47,513 nucleotides of DNA from the IMG/VR virus record IMGVR_UViG_3300020195_000041, positions 1 through 47,513 of that record. The stretch is one strand, 5' to 3'. The notes below the pieces were generated by a model. It saw only the letters and a program-made list of their open reading frames with translations. It was not told where the DNA came from and ran no database searches. The stretch comes from a virus. Both the position numbers and the translations under genes were made by a program. Below are positions 1 through 8,028 of this stretch, one piece after another (position 1 is the stretch's first letter; each line of letters opens with the position of its first letter).

Positions 1-1688
1 AGAGTACGGGGCAGAGAAACCCCAGAATAGTAGTCGCGATTTTCATACATCCACTCGACAATGTCAGACCACTCCTCGTCCTTGTACGAAACAGTAAGAG
101 AAACATTGTGAGTATTAGGACCATAATTATGGGACGTCTTGATCCAATGTTGATAGATATGCTTCGTACGATTCAATAACTCTACAGAAGACTCTTTTTC
201 TCTAACAATAGCAGATTGTTTTGACACAGGTATCGTGACAACTATGTTTTCCGGATTGAAGGCATCTAGCTCGACGATATTACCAGATCCGGCAAGCTGA
301 ACACCGAATTCCTGCATCAGCCTCACAGCCAATGGGTCCGAGATGTCCATCCTAATGCGTCTAAGGTAAAAAGCAGCATGAGCGGCATGGATACCACTGC
401 TGGTTCCTAGCAGAGCGCTCGTGGAACCAGAAGGTTTCACACAACCGATTCGAGCAGCAGCCTTGATTCCAATTCTTGGTGCAAGCGCAGCGTTGACTTG
501 GCGCATAAGTAAAGAAGCTTGCTCTAGAAGTTGAGCATCTTCTAATAAGTCCCAGCGCTCGGCCTGGCCAGTCAAGGAAACACCCAATAGTGCTTCTGCC
601 TCACAGTTGATGCGGAACTTTTCCTGAACATACGAGAAGTCGGTATAGGCGGCCTGGAGAGTTCCGATGAACGTGGCTGCCCATGTAGCCTGAAGGAATT
701 CATAGGCATCCCGACACTGAGCAACGTTGATCTCTGTGAGGTTACAGAGCTGACCATCTTTTAAAGAGATTTCGCAACACGGATTGACTCCATATTCATA
801 GTCGTTTGTCAAGAAAATCCCTGGCTCACCTGCAAAAGAATCATAGCAGGCCTGCATAATGCGACGATAGTCTGCTTCAAATGTTGGCGAAGCCCTGTGC
901 AAGACCGCTGAGTTGTTTGCGCGACCGCGTTGAGGGTTCTCGACCCACCACTCACCTTTCTTGGAAGAAAGCATCAAAGTATCGTCACAGTCAAAAATAG
1001 AAATCAGCGCAGAGCGTCTAACTCCTCCACAAACTACGGCATCGGCTACATGACAAATAATGTCATGTGTCTCAATAGTAGACAGCTTTCGCTCGACTGC
1101 GCTTTCAAGAATCTTGCGAATCTTGCTGTGCGCCTCCAGAAGAGCGCCAGATCCGGAAGCCGTGCCTCCAGAAGAAAGTGGAGCTCCTTTAGGACGAATA
1201 ACAGAGTAGTCGAACTGAAGAGCAGGGTTTTCTAGCAACAATTCAAAGCTATCAGACCAGCCTTCACGGTTATCGGGTACCTGAAATACTTCTAACTCGC
1301 CAGAATAAATGACAGGCAACTGTGAAACATGCCTATTCTGAACCGAATATCCACAGCCAACTCCGTTCATAGAAAGGAAGGCGATGTCGGCGATGTCTTT
1401 AAATTTAGTGATGGCCGTAAATGAGCAGTTATAGAGCTTGATTGGGCTTTTCGCTATTGCCTGACCAGCAAACTGCATGCTCCTCATGGAAGGAACTACG
1501 TGTTTCGTTCTTACCCATGAAAAAGCTTTCTTGATTTCTGACTCAATGTAAGGGAATTTGGCCACATGCATTCCCTCGACTCGATCAACGGTCTCTAGAT
1601 ACGATTCTTTCTTGCCGTCTGGCTTAGTGCTGGCGTAGGTACGAAGAAAGACCAAGTTGGAAAGCAAATTGAGGCCAAAATCCTGCAT
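1..1688 (-). CDS. nrdJ: Class II (adenosylcobalamin-dependent) ribonucleotide reductase, 3' end outside window
   Basis: Reduces ribonucleotides to deoxyribonucleotides for phage DNA synthesis. About 562 residues are present and the frame runs off the left edge; the monomeric Lactobacillus-type enzyme is about 740 residues. Seen: an early conserved cysteine in LYNCSF (C88), the active-site block NPCCEI (N302, C304, E306) and a second redox cysteine (C315) eleven residues after C304. This matches the N406/C408/E410/C419 spacing of the L. leichmannii enzyme, with Cys where Gly usually stands in NPCGEI. PGIFLTND and NLTEIN motifs also fit the monomeric class II type. The ATG at 1688 directly follows an in-frame TAG and has a weak purine-rich ribosome site (GAGGG). 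It lies downstream of the helicase gene in the same direction. A class II enzyme works with or without oxygen if the host supplies B12. Family assignment is firm; symbol by family. Confidence 0.9.
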   Translation of the reverse strand, partial: MQDFGLNLLSNLVFLRTYASTKPDGKKESYLETVDRVEGMHVAKFPYIESEIKKAFSWVRTKHVVPSMRSMQFAGQAIAKSPIKLYNCSFTAITKFKDIADIAFLSMNGVGCGYSVQNRHVSQLPVIYSGELEVFQVPDNREGWSDSFELLLENPALQFDYSVIRPKGAPLSSGGTASGSGALLEAHSKIRKILESAVERKLSTIETHDIICHVADAVVCGGVRRSALISIFDCDDTLMLSSKKGEWWVENPQRGRANNSAVLHRASPTFEADYRRIMQACYDSFAGEPGIFLTNDYEYGVNPCCEISLKDGQLCNLTEINVAQCRDAYEFLQATWAATFIGTLQAAYTDFSYVQEKFRINCEAEALLGVSLTGQAERWDLLEDAQLLEQASLLMRQVNAALAPRIGIKAAARIGCVKPSGSTSALLGTSSGIHAAHAAFYLRRIRMDISDPLAVRLMQEFGVQLAGSGNIVELDAFNPENIVVTIPVSKQSAIVREKESSVELLNRTKHIYQHWIKTSHNYGPNTHNVSLTVSYKDEEWSDIVEWMYENRDYYSGVSLPRT

Positions 1689-1710
1689 AGAACCCTCTAC
1701 TATTAGGAAC

Positions 1711-1733
1711 TTAAAATGGGGTAGAAATCCCCA
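1711..1733 (-). other. Weak hairpin between helicase and ribonucleotide reductase genes
   Basis: TGGGG (1717-1721) pairs with CCCCA (1729-1733) over a 7-base loop, and reading leftward it is followed by TTTTAA. It could be a leaky terminator or an mRNA processing hairpin in the 103-bp gap. The stem is only 5 bp, so this is weak. Confidence 0.25.
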
Positions 1734-1791
1734 GGTTTTTGGGGGAAATATGATTATCCGTTATTTCAACTCCAGAAGCAACATCTATTAG

Positions 1792-3153
1792 CTAACCTAA
1801 TGAATCAAGGCGTAAAGCAGTCTCCATCACAAATCTAGCTTTGTCGAACTCGGTATCGACTTCGTATTTGTGCTCCGCACATCCTTCTCTTCCTTTAAGG
1901 ACATACAAGATACACTTATTGTCTTCTCGCTGTTTCGGAGAACGATTGATACTGAATATGGTATCAGCCACGAAACAAGCGTTATACGAGCCTGCAATCA
2001 TTGACATATCAATCAGCCCGTTGTCTCCAACCTTATTGGCTCCGGTACGGTTTACCTGAAAGTGGGTGATACCTGCCACATTATGCTTGAGGACAAAATC
2101 CTTAAAGTCGGCATTAGCTCTGTGTAGCTTCTCGTGCAGAGCATCTCCTGCGGCTAAGTGACCTACGTGCTGTAAGTAGTCGATCACTACGACTTCAAAC
2201 ATAGGCTTACCGTTAATGCGCTGACGATCCATGAGCTCACGTACACGCTCCAGAATGAATGTAGGGGAAACTCCATACATAAACTCAATCGTCACGTACT
2301 TTTCAAGGTCGATCTTAGCCTTTTCCATGCGCTTGCGATGCTCTGGAAGCATGTCGCACATACGCTTAATGGAGTTAATCGGTAAGCCGGTCATGGCTGC
2401 GTAGACACGCCTGAGAACAGTGCTCTTACGGTCCTCAAGGCAACAGAGGTAGATTTTCTTGCCCTGCTTAATGGCTTGCCTGATCATATGGACGCTCATC
2501 ATAGATTTACCCCCACCGGAAGTGGAGATGAACATGCTAAGCGATTGCTTCTCAAGGCCACCATTTTCATCAAAGTCATTCAGACCAATATGGAAGTTGC
2601 CATAGTTGGTCTTAGATTCTGTTTCTAAGAAGTCCAGAGACTCTTCCCAGTTCGCATCTTCGACGTTATCTAGAGTGATGGTCTTTAGCTTACCGATCAG
2701 CCCTTCAAGGGTGGTGTAGGCAGACTCAAAGTCGCCTTGGTCAAACTTTTGCTTAACCTTACGGTGCGACTCGATAAACGTATTGGATTTTAGATACTGT
2801 AAGAAGGATTCAAACACTTGGTCAGAACGAGCGTACTTGTAGAGCTGATCGTCCAGCTGGATTTCTCGAAGCATATTGATGGTGGCTTCACGTTCTTCCC
2901 CATCTGCTCCGTACATCTGAAGCCACCCAAACATAGCTTCAATAGAGACTGCACCAGTCTTAGACTTTTCAATCACTAGCGAAGCTAGACGCTTCATGGT
3001 CTGGTAATTATCCTGGATATCAAAGAGTTCTGGGTATAAGAAATCCTTGAACTTAGTAATCAGGTGAGGCTCTAGGATTAGACGCAACAGAGACGCCTTA
3101 AGGAATTTAGCGTCAAACCTGTTCTGAACTAATGAAGTTGTTTGTTGGGTCAC
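1792..3153 (-). CDS. DnaB/gp41-family replicative DNA helicase
   Basis: Hexameric 5'-3' helicase that unwinds DNA ahead of the replisome and normally partners a primase. It has 453 residues. The N-terminal helical domain spans about residues 1-160. The RecA-like ATPase follows, with Walker A STSGGGKS (210-217), Walker B VVVIDYLQ (321-328) and a downstream HFQVNR block typical of the family. The length fits phage gp41-type helicases. Translation probably starts at GTG 3153, which overlaps the stop of the preceding gene by 4 bases (coupled translation), with a GGAG about 12 bases upstream. It shares a leftward unit with the ribonucleotide reductase. The likely primase partner is the AEP-like protein at 8724-10994 (inference). 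Confidence 0.9.
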   Translation of the reverse strand: MTQQTTSLVQNRFDAKFLKASLLRLILEPHLITKFKDFLYPELFDIQDNYQTMKRLASLVIEKSKTGAVSIEAMFGWLQMYGADGEEREATINMLREIQLDDQLYKYARSDQVFESFLQYLKSNTFIESHRKVKQKFDQGDFESAYTTLEGLIGKLKTITLDNVEDANWEESLDFLETESKTNYGNFHIGLNDFDENGGLEKQSLSMFISTSGGGKSMMSVHMIRQAIKQGKKIYLCCLEDRKSTVLRRVYAAMTGLPINSIKRMCDMLPEHRKRMEKAKIDLEKYVTIEFMYGVSPTFILERVRELMDRQRINGKPMFEVVVIDYLQHVGHLAAGDALHEKLHRANADFKDFVLKHNVAGITHFQVNRTGANKVGDNGLIDMSMIAGSYNACFVADTIFSINRSPKQREDNKCILYVLKGREGCAEHKYEVDTEFDKARFVMETALRLDSLG

Positions 3154-3422
3154 GATTGTTCTTCTCTCCTGGCCTTTTCAAGCCTTTTAAACTCTTGATT
3201 AAGAGACTCTTCTTCTGCACTCTCGGCGACTGCTTCATCAATGGAGTCTATGCTGTCGTAAACGAATTCCACTGCCATCCCTGTGGTGATGTGAGCCTGC
3301 CTAACTATCGGGACCGCTCTCCATGAAGCCTCTGCTGGGCATGAACATGAAGCTGGAGCATCAAAGTCAACCACCTGTCGGTGGCAACCCAAGCACTGAA
3401 AACGTTGTAAGATATCTGGCAT
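3150..3422 (-). CDS. Small cysteine-rich hypothetical protein upstream of helicase
   Basis: A 90-residue protein of unknown function. The N-terminal half contains CLGC (10-13) followed by CSC near residue 28, which could bind zinc. The C-terminal third is highly acidic and then charged (AEEES...LEKARREEQS). It has a strong ribosome site (AAGGAGG, about 6 bases before ATG 3422) and its stop overlaps the helicase start by 4 bases, so the two are translationally coupled. It is the first gene after a terminator, so a promoter probably lies in 3423-3475; a clean consensus was not found there. A role with the helicase is only a guess from coupling. Confidence 0.65.
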   Translation of the reverse strand: MPDILQRFQCLGCHRQVVDFDAPASCSCPAEASWRAVPIVRQAHITTGMAVEFVYDSIDSIDEAVAESAEEESLNQEFKRLEKARREEQS

Positions 3423-3475
3423 AACAACCTCCTTGAATTACTTTAACCCACTATAAAACCCCTGACACTAGCATA

Positions 3476-3513
3476 TGGCAAAAATAAATCCCTGAAGTGG
3501 GAACTTCAGGGAT
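3476..3513 (-). terminator. Rho-independent terminator, leftward
   Basis: A perfect 10-bp stem (ATCCCTGAAG / CTTCAGGGAT, 3488-3513) with a 6-base loop is followed leftward by TTATTTTTG. It lies 25 bp past the stop of the 342-residue gene and separates the structural genes from the helicase unit. Confidence 0.9.
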
Positions 3514-3537
3514 AAACAGGAGAGGCGGGTGTGATCA

Positions 3538-4566
3538 TTAGGATGGAAGCTTAACTCCAAGTCTTTTCAGTTCAACGTAGAGTTCGTCTACTTGCTCTTC
3601 AGACTTACAGAGGTTGGCTTTACTGACTAGGCTAGATTTGATGCTCTTGTTACCCTTTTTCTGCTCGTCATAGAGATAAGCAGCGAGCTGTTCGCCCATG
3701 AGCTTGACTTCAGGAGCAGATCCTTCAGACTTCTGAAGCACCTTAACCTGAGGGTCAGCGTAGGTCGAAGCTGGAAGAGTATTTTCAGTAGCGGCGGGAG
3801 AGAGACTCTTTTCGAGAGTAGCAATCTTGCCTTTGAGCTGAGCAACTACTGTGTCACGGTCTTTAGCGGACTGTGTCTTGATAGACTCAACGCTCTTAGC
3901 GAGGTCAGAGATACTTTTTTGAAGTGCAGCCATGTCAGACTTCATCATCATTGCTTCAGGAGGCATTCCACCCATTTGGGGAGCAGATTGTGCGAGCGGA
4001 GCTCCAGGAGCAGAACCTTGAGCAGCCGAAACGGTACGCTTAGACTTTTCTTGTTCAAGCAAGGCAGCCAAGTTGCCGATTTCTTCGTCAGAGAGTTCCG
4101 AAACATGCGATTCTAAAGATTTAGCAGACGCATTAGGGTCCATTCCTGCATCAGCCATAGGATCCATACCAGCTTCTGGAGGCATCGCGCCTGCTTCAGC
4201 TGCCATTGGGTCCATTCCAGCTTCTGGAGGCATGGCGCCAGCTTCAGTGGGAGCTACCGATTGTCCTTCAGTAGGAGAGTCTTCGCCAACGCCACGTCCT
4301 TCAGCTTCAGCACTAAGTGCGCTCAACAACTCATAGAGTTCGTCGTCTGAAAGCTTCTTAGCGTAAGCGCCTAAGTCTTCAGAGCCTTCGTCCGCTGCGT
4401 GCATAGCATCGCCTTCTGCGTCAGAGGGGCCTTCTTTAGCTTCAGAAGAAGCTTCTGGCTTCTTTGTTTTTTCTTCGTAGCCAGCTTTTTCGTCAAATGA
4501 CTTTTTAAGCTCAAGGAGCTCGCTGACTTCTTTGTCAATCACCTTTAAGAGTTCGTTCTTGTCCAT
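3538..4566 (-). CDS. Acidic repeat-containing coiled-coil protein, probable virion or head-assembly protein
   Basis: A 342-residue, mostly hydrophilic protein. Visible parts: an N-terminal charged helix (1-35); a low-complexity acidic stretch (36-65); two related short helices, LSDDELYELLSAL (about 72-84) and LSDEEIGNLAALL (about 158-170); a Met/Pro/Ala repeat (108-144); a heptad-like coiled coil (about 205-255); and a C-terminal basic helical region. This composition is seen in phage scaffolding or head-assembly proteins, but no family could be recognised. It is last of four genes that look structural, and a strong terminator follows. Start is ATG 4566 with a GAGG ribosome site. Function is inferred from context only. 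Confidence 0.6.
   Translation of the reverse strand: MDKNELLKVIDKEVSELLELKKSFDEKAGYEEKTKKPEASSEAKEGPSDAEGDAMHAADEGSEDLGAYAKKLSDDELYELLSALSAEAEGRGVGEDSPTEGQSVAPTEAGAMPPEAGMDPMAAEAGAMPPEAGMDPMADAGMDPNASAKSLESHVSELSDEEIGNLAALLEQEKSKRTVSAAQGSAPGAPLAQSAPQMGGMPPEAMMMKSDMAALQKSISDLAKSVESIKTQSAKDRDTVVAQLKGKIATLEKSLSPAATENTLPASTYADPQVKVLQKSEGSAPEVKLMGEQLAAYLYDEQKKGNKSIKSSLVSKANLCKSEEQVDELYVELKRLGVKLPS
4135..4245 (-). repeat. In-frame 45-bp repeat encoding a Met/Pro-rich motif
   Basis: Within the 342-residue protein, EAGAMPPEAGMDPMA occurs twice in tandem, followed by a shortened third copy (DAGMDPN), residues 108-144. The DNA copies differ at some third positions, so the repeat is not a simple assembly artefact. 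Confidence 0.8.
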
Positions 4567-4578
4567 TTGTCACCTCAA

Positions 4579-5058
4579 TTATGGCAGGATATAAGAGACG
4601 TAAAAGGACACTTTTCCAGCCGTAAGTGCAGCCACGTCGATATCAAGTTTAAGTTCAAGCTTGCTAGCAGCCTTCATAGGAACTACTGTCAAAGCTTCGA
4701 TTGCTCCCAAAGACTTGCTTAAAGGATCTAGAGCAGCAACGATTAGGATAGTTCCAACTTTAAGGTCTACTGTGGCAGCGCCAGCGGAAGTAGGAGGAGT
4801 CGTCCATTCTGCGATAGCAGCTGTGACGATTGCTCCTGCTGGGATGAAAACGCCCAAGCCAAGGTCAGTGGAGATTCCACCTCCCAAAGCAGCGAAGTCA
4901 TAAGTGGCTTTAACGCTGACTGCGGACATAGCCAGTGAAAGCTGGTCGCCGATAGCAATGCCGGAAGATGCGTTAGGTTCGCCAGCTCTATTAAGAGCCG
5001 GTTGCGACTTTGATAAGTCGTTGAGCAGTTTCTTGTCTGCTGCGGAGAGCTGTGACAT
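4579..5058 (-). CDS. Probable phage structural protein, 159 residues
   Basis: Family not recognised. The protein is rich in Ala, Gly, Ser and Thr with alternating hydrophobic residues, suggesting a beta-sandwich such as a capsid decoration or fibre-head protein. An N-terminal helical tail (residues 1-25) precedes a beta-rich body with a Gly-rich turn (ALGGGISTDLGLG). No signal peptide is visible. The AGAGGT ribosome site sits 5-6 bases before ATG 5058. It lies between the 184-residue and the acidic repeat-protein genes, 60 bp after a terminator. Role inferred from composition and neighbours. Confidence 0.55.
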   Translation of the reverse strand: MSQLSAADKKLLNDLSKSQPALNRAGEPNASSGIAIGDQLSLAMSAVSVKATYDFAALGGGISTDLGLGVFIPAGAIVTAAIAEWTTPPTSAGAATVDLKVGTILIVAALDPLSKSLGAIEALTVVPMKAASKLELKLDIDVAALTAGKVSFYVSYILP

Positions 5059-5084
5059 TTATAACCTCTGAGAAGTATGAAGAA

Positions 5085-5113
5085 AGAAAAAGGGGGGAGC
5101 CTTGCGACTCCCC
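5085..5113 (-). terminator. Rho-independent terminator, leftward, inside the structural cluster
   Basis: GGGGAG (5094-5099) pairs with CTCCCC (5108-5113) over an 8-base loop, followed leftward by CCTTTTTC. It directly follows the 184-residue gene, suggesting that gene is transcribed at a higher level than the two beyond it. Confidence 0.75.
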
Positions 5114-5118
5114 TTTTA

Positions 5119-5673
5119 TCAACCTGGGAGAGTTCCAGGAGCAGCAACGCGACCGTAAGGAAGCAATACGCCGATCGAAGAACCGAGCGAATCAGAACCA
5201 GCGCCATTCACGCCATTAACAGAAGGAACAGATCCAGGAGCAGTGAGGTACAGACGTACCATTGCGCCATTTTGTCCACGGAGAATGTGAAGAATGTCTT
5301 CTTGGAACTTCATACGTGCGATAGCAGCAGCTGCGGTTGCGGCAGTTCCGGAGAACATACCAGCAGAGGCATCAGCAAGAGCAGCTTCCATGAAGATCTC
5401 TACCAAGGCAGGTCCTTCGATGAATTCGCCAGATGCGTGTGATTGTGTCTTCATGGAGTCTGGCCAAGCGTGACCAGCTACTTCCCAGGCCTTCATACGA
5501 ACGATAAACTGAATATCGCCAGTGGAAGAAGTGGTGTCGGTAAAGTTCATGTATCCGGCTGCATTGCTAGCGGCGTCGTTACCGAGCCATTTAGCTTTTG
5601 CCTTAGCATATCCAAGGTTGTAAAGACCCTCTTCAAGCTGTTTAATTACTTTATGAAAACGTGGTGCGCTCAT
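5119..5673 (-). CDS. Probable phage structural protein, 184 residues
   Basis: No family recognised. The N-terminus is helical and basic (residues 1-30). The middle carries an Ala-rich helix (about 105-125) and the C-terminal part is Gly/Pro/Val-rich (APGSVPSVNGVNGAG), typical of soluble virion proteins. It ends in APGTLPG. The ribosome site AAGGG precedes ATG 5673. A good terminator follows 6 bp after the stop, as for a highly expressed gene. It sits with three other small, probably structural genes in the same direction. A virion role is inference. Confidence 0.55.
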   Translation of the reverse strand: MSAPRFHKVIKQLEEGLYNLGYAKAKAKWLGNDAASNAAGYMNFTDTTSSTGDIQFIVRMKAWEVAGHAWPDSMKTQSHASGEFIEGPALVEIFMEAALADASAGMFSGTAATAAAAIARMKFQEDILHILRGQNGAMVRLYLTAPGSVPSVNGVNGAGSDSLGSSIGVLLPYGRVAAPGTLPG

Positions 5674-5727
5674 GATGTTATCCCTTCAAAGAAAAAGAGC
5701 GAAAGCTTATACTTCAGCGATTATATA

Positions 5728-6135
5728 TCAGTACCCTGGTGTGGCAATGATCTTTTTCACCAAATATGGTAAATTGTAGTTCTGAGCGTTACTTCCTGTC
5801 GTAATAACAAGCTGAACTCCTCCAGATATGATAGCCGTACTGTCCGCTGCGGTTAAGTCTACATAGTACATCGACTTATCGTCAGAAGATAGTGCCACTG
5901 CTGTCTTAGCTATAGTCTGAGCAGTCGAGCCAGTGGTAGCTGGTCTTGAACGTAAGAAGTTCAAGGATACAGCTGTTCCGGTAGACGGAATGTACCGCCT
6001 GGTGCCAAGGCTGTCTACCTTGGTTAAAACAAAGTAGATACGGAGCGTCGAGTTATGAACGACTTCCCAGGCACTCGCTGGCTTAAAGTCGTTTACATTG
6101 CCGAAGTACTCTATCGGTTGTAGGCTAAGAGACAT
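5728..6135 (-). CDS. Probable phage structural protein, 135 residues
   Basis: No family recognised. It is a Ser/Thr-rich, beta-predicted protein with a mid-region resembling an immunoglobulin-like fold (YYVDLTAADSTAIISGGVQLVIT, quoted in two parts: YYVDLTAADSTA and IISGGVQLVIT). This pattern is common in phage decoration and tail proteins. AGAGGA precedes ATG 6135. It is 54 bp upstream of the 184-residue gene in the same direction. Confidence 0.5.
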   Translation of the reverse strand: MSLSLQPIEYFGNVNDFKPASAWEVVHNSTLRIYFVLTKVDSLGTRRYIPSTGTAVSLNFLRSRPATTGSTAQTIAKTAVALSSDDKSMYYVDLTAADSTAIISGGVQLVITTGSNAQNYNLPYLVKKIIATPGY

Positions 6136-6147
6136 TTTGCGGTTCCT

Positions 6148-6411
6148 CTATTCTGTTTCTGCGTCTTCAAGAGCTTCTAGCAAGTCACTGTAGGCAGAAT
6201 CCTCAATTGAGAAGGTGGCGTACAAGCGCCCTCCATTCTCCACTGTCCACGGAAATGCTTCTGCATCTTCCACCCACACCGGCATCGCTAACTTTGCTTC
6301 ATTATTATCGCAAGAGTCAACGTATTCCAAGAGTTTCCGTAGAGCATCCTTGTACCCTCCTTGAAAATCCTCTGGCAATACAAACTGTGCGTGGAAATTG
6401 AAAAACTTCAT
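6148..6411 (-). CDS. Small acidic hypothetical protein downstream of the chaperonin
   Basis: An 87-residue acidic protein (many Asp and Glu; ends EALEDAETE) of unknown function. ATG 6411 begins 3 bases after the chaperonin stop, and its ribosome site (GGGGGGA) lies inside the last codons of the chaperonin, so translation is coupled. It does not look like a GroES co-chaperonin: there is no mobile-loop or beta-barrel pattern. A role with the chaperonin is possible only from coupling. Confidence 0.55.
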   Translation of the reverse strand: MKFFNFHAQFVLPEDFQGGYKDALRKLLEYVDSCDNNEAKLAMPVWVEDAEAFPWTVENGGRLYATFSIEDSAYSDLLEALEDAETE

Positions 6412-6414
6412 GTA

Positions 6415-8028
6415 TCAAGGTCCCCCCAGAACGTCTTTAATCAACCGAGCATTCTGAATCTGTTCATGGTCGGCTTCCAGACTGTACCCGCCAAGGTTTG
6501 CAATGATGGCAGCAAGCTCAAAACTGTTCTTGATCACTGCCTTGACAGTTTCGTAGCTGTCCGCTACACCCTGGCTCAGGAAGTCCTCTATAAGAGTGGA
6601 AGAATGTTCTCCGATGTAGCAGGATTGCCCTGGGCCAAATGCCAGGAATCGAGCATCTCCACAGTTTTCCATGATGTTGTCATGTATCGAGGAAAGGGCT
6701 TTTTGTACTGGAGCAGAAACACTGGCTAAAAGACCTGCACGGATATAGCTCGCCCCACATCCAGGCAATGCTCCTGAGCGCATACAAGCCTGAGCAGCCT
6801 TGATAGCATCCTCGGCCCTGTCCGCACGTTCTGGCAAGTCTCCAAAGAGACCTCCACCAATCACTAGCTTCACAAGCCCGCCAGTCAAGGAGGCGTTACG
6901 CGAGTTAATGATTTCTCGGTCCATTTGGCTAGGGGCTACACGAGCCGCTTCTTCGTTCTGAAGAGCACGTTCTGCGATCCACTGTTGAGCTCCTCTGCCC
7001 TGCAAGAAGGTCTTGGAGGTGCCGATCCTTGCAGATTGCACATTGCCTAAGTCTTCGAACCTAATAGAAGGAAGACTTGCAGCGTCAATGACTTGAGCCC
7101 CACTGAAAGCAGCAATGTCGTTCAACTGCTGGAATGCTCCGTTGATTTCTGCTGAACGGGTGGTCTTGGTTAAGAAGATCTTGATATCTGGGTTTTTACG
7201 GTTAATCTCGACTAACGAGTAACCCAGGTCTTCGGAAGATTCATAGCAAACCACTAAGAGTTTGAATGCTGGTCCCTTGTGCTTCACCAGAGCTTCTATA
7301 GCCGGAGACAGCTGAGCCCATTTAACGAGGTCGCCATTAAACGGAAGAACAAAGATATCTTTCATAAAGAATTCAGCATTGTTAGCAATCTTGTCGTTAA
7401 TGCTCATCGCTAGCGGAGCAAACCAGCTGTATCCCTGTCCTGCTTGATAGCCAATTTCCTTGTCGATCTTATAAGCTTCTCGACTATTAGGAGCCTTTTC
7501 TACTAGGATGCTTCCATAGGCAGAACCTTCGCTAATGGCTTCAAGAACAAATTTAGTCAGCTCTACATCTCCATTAGAGGAGGTGAGAGCCACACGTTCT
7601 TCGCATTCCTTGCCAAATCTAGCTTCTGCGCCAATAGCCTCAATCGCAGCACTGACTTCGTTCCTAAAAGAACGTATCGCTGCTTGGGGATTATTGTTCG
7701 AGTTAAACAGCATCTGCCCGGCAAACTCGGCAGCCATAACGATAGACGAAGTCGTCCCGTCTCCACTAGCAATCACTGAGTTAGCAGCAGCCTGTAAACA
7801 GAGCTTATGCACTGCGTCATAGACCGGGTCTGCGTAGTTAAGGGATTGCAAGACGTTAAAGCCGTCTTTTGTGTGAGAAGCACTAAGCTGATCTGCTGTA
7901 TTGCGCTTTGTGATCAACACTGGTCTCCCAGATGGTCCCAAGGTGCTTCCTACGATACAGGCAATGTCCTGTAAAGCCCTGACTGCTTCTTCTCTCGACG
8001 AATGTCCATAGTTAATCTTTTTACTCAT
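6415..8028 (-). CDS. Phage-encoded GroEL-like chaperonin
   Basis: ATP-driven protein-folding chamber subunit (group I chaperonin), presumably folding virion or replication proteins in the host cytoplasm. It has 537 residues, against about 548 for GroEL. Nucleotide-site blocks are preserved: GSTLGPSGRP (27-36), TKDGF (53-57), GDGTT (89-93, holding the Asp equivalent to GroEL D87), LTGGLVKLVIGGG in the second intermediate segment, and RAEDAIKAA with the Asp equivalent to D398. The apical domain (about 180-370) is strongly diverged and the C-terminal Gly-Gly-Met tail is absent (ends VLGGP). ATG 8028 overlaps the preceding stop. No GroES-like gene is visible in the window. Divergent phage GroELs are known, for example in Pseudomonas phage EL; whether this one acts alone cannot be told. 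Confidence 0.9.
   Translation of the reverse strand: MSKKINYGHSSREEAVRALQDIACIVGSTLGPSGRPVLITKRNTADQLSASHTKDGFNVLQSLNYADPVYDAVHKLCLQAAANSVIASGDGTTSSIVMAAEFAGQMLFNSNNNPQAAIRSFRNEVSAAIEAIGAEARFGKECEERVALTSSNGDVELTKFVLEAISEGSAYGSILVEKAPNSREAYKIDKEIGYQAGQGYSWFAPLAMSINDKIANNAEFFMKDIFVLPFNGDLVKWAQLSPAIEALVKHKGPAFKLLVVCYESSEDLGYSLVEINRKNPDIKIFLTKTTRSAEINGAFQQLNDIAAFSGAQVIDAASLPSIRFEDLGNVQSARIGTSKTFLQGRGAQQWIAERALQNEEAARVAPSQMDREIINSRNASLTGGLVKLVIGGGLFGDLPERADRAEDAIKAAQACMRSGALPGCGASYIRAGLLASVSAPVQKALSSIHDNIMENCGDARFLAFGPGQSCYIGEHSSTLIEDFLSQGVADSYETVKAVIKNSFELAAIIANLGGYSLEADHEQIQNARLIKDVLGGP

Noticed and set aside
4073-4336. Rightward 87-codon Ser/Ala/Pro frame
   Set aside because: Mirror of the Met/Pro repeat in the 342-residue gene; repeats open the opposite strand by chance.
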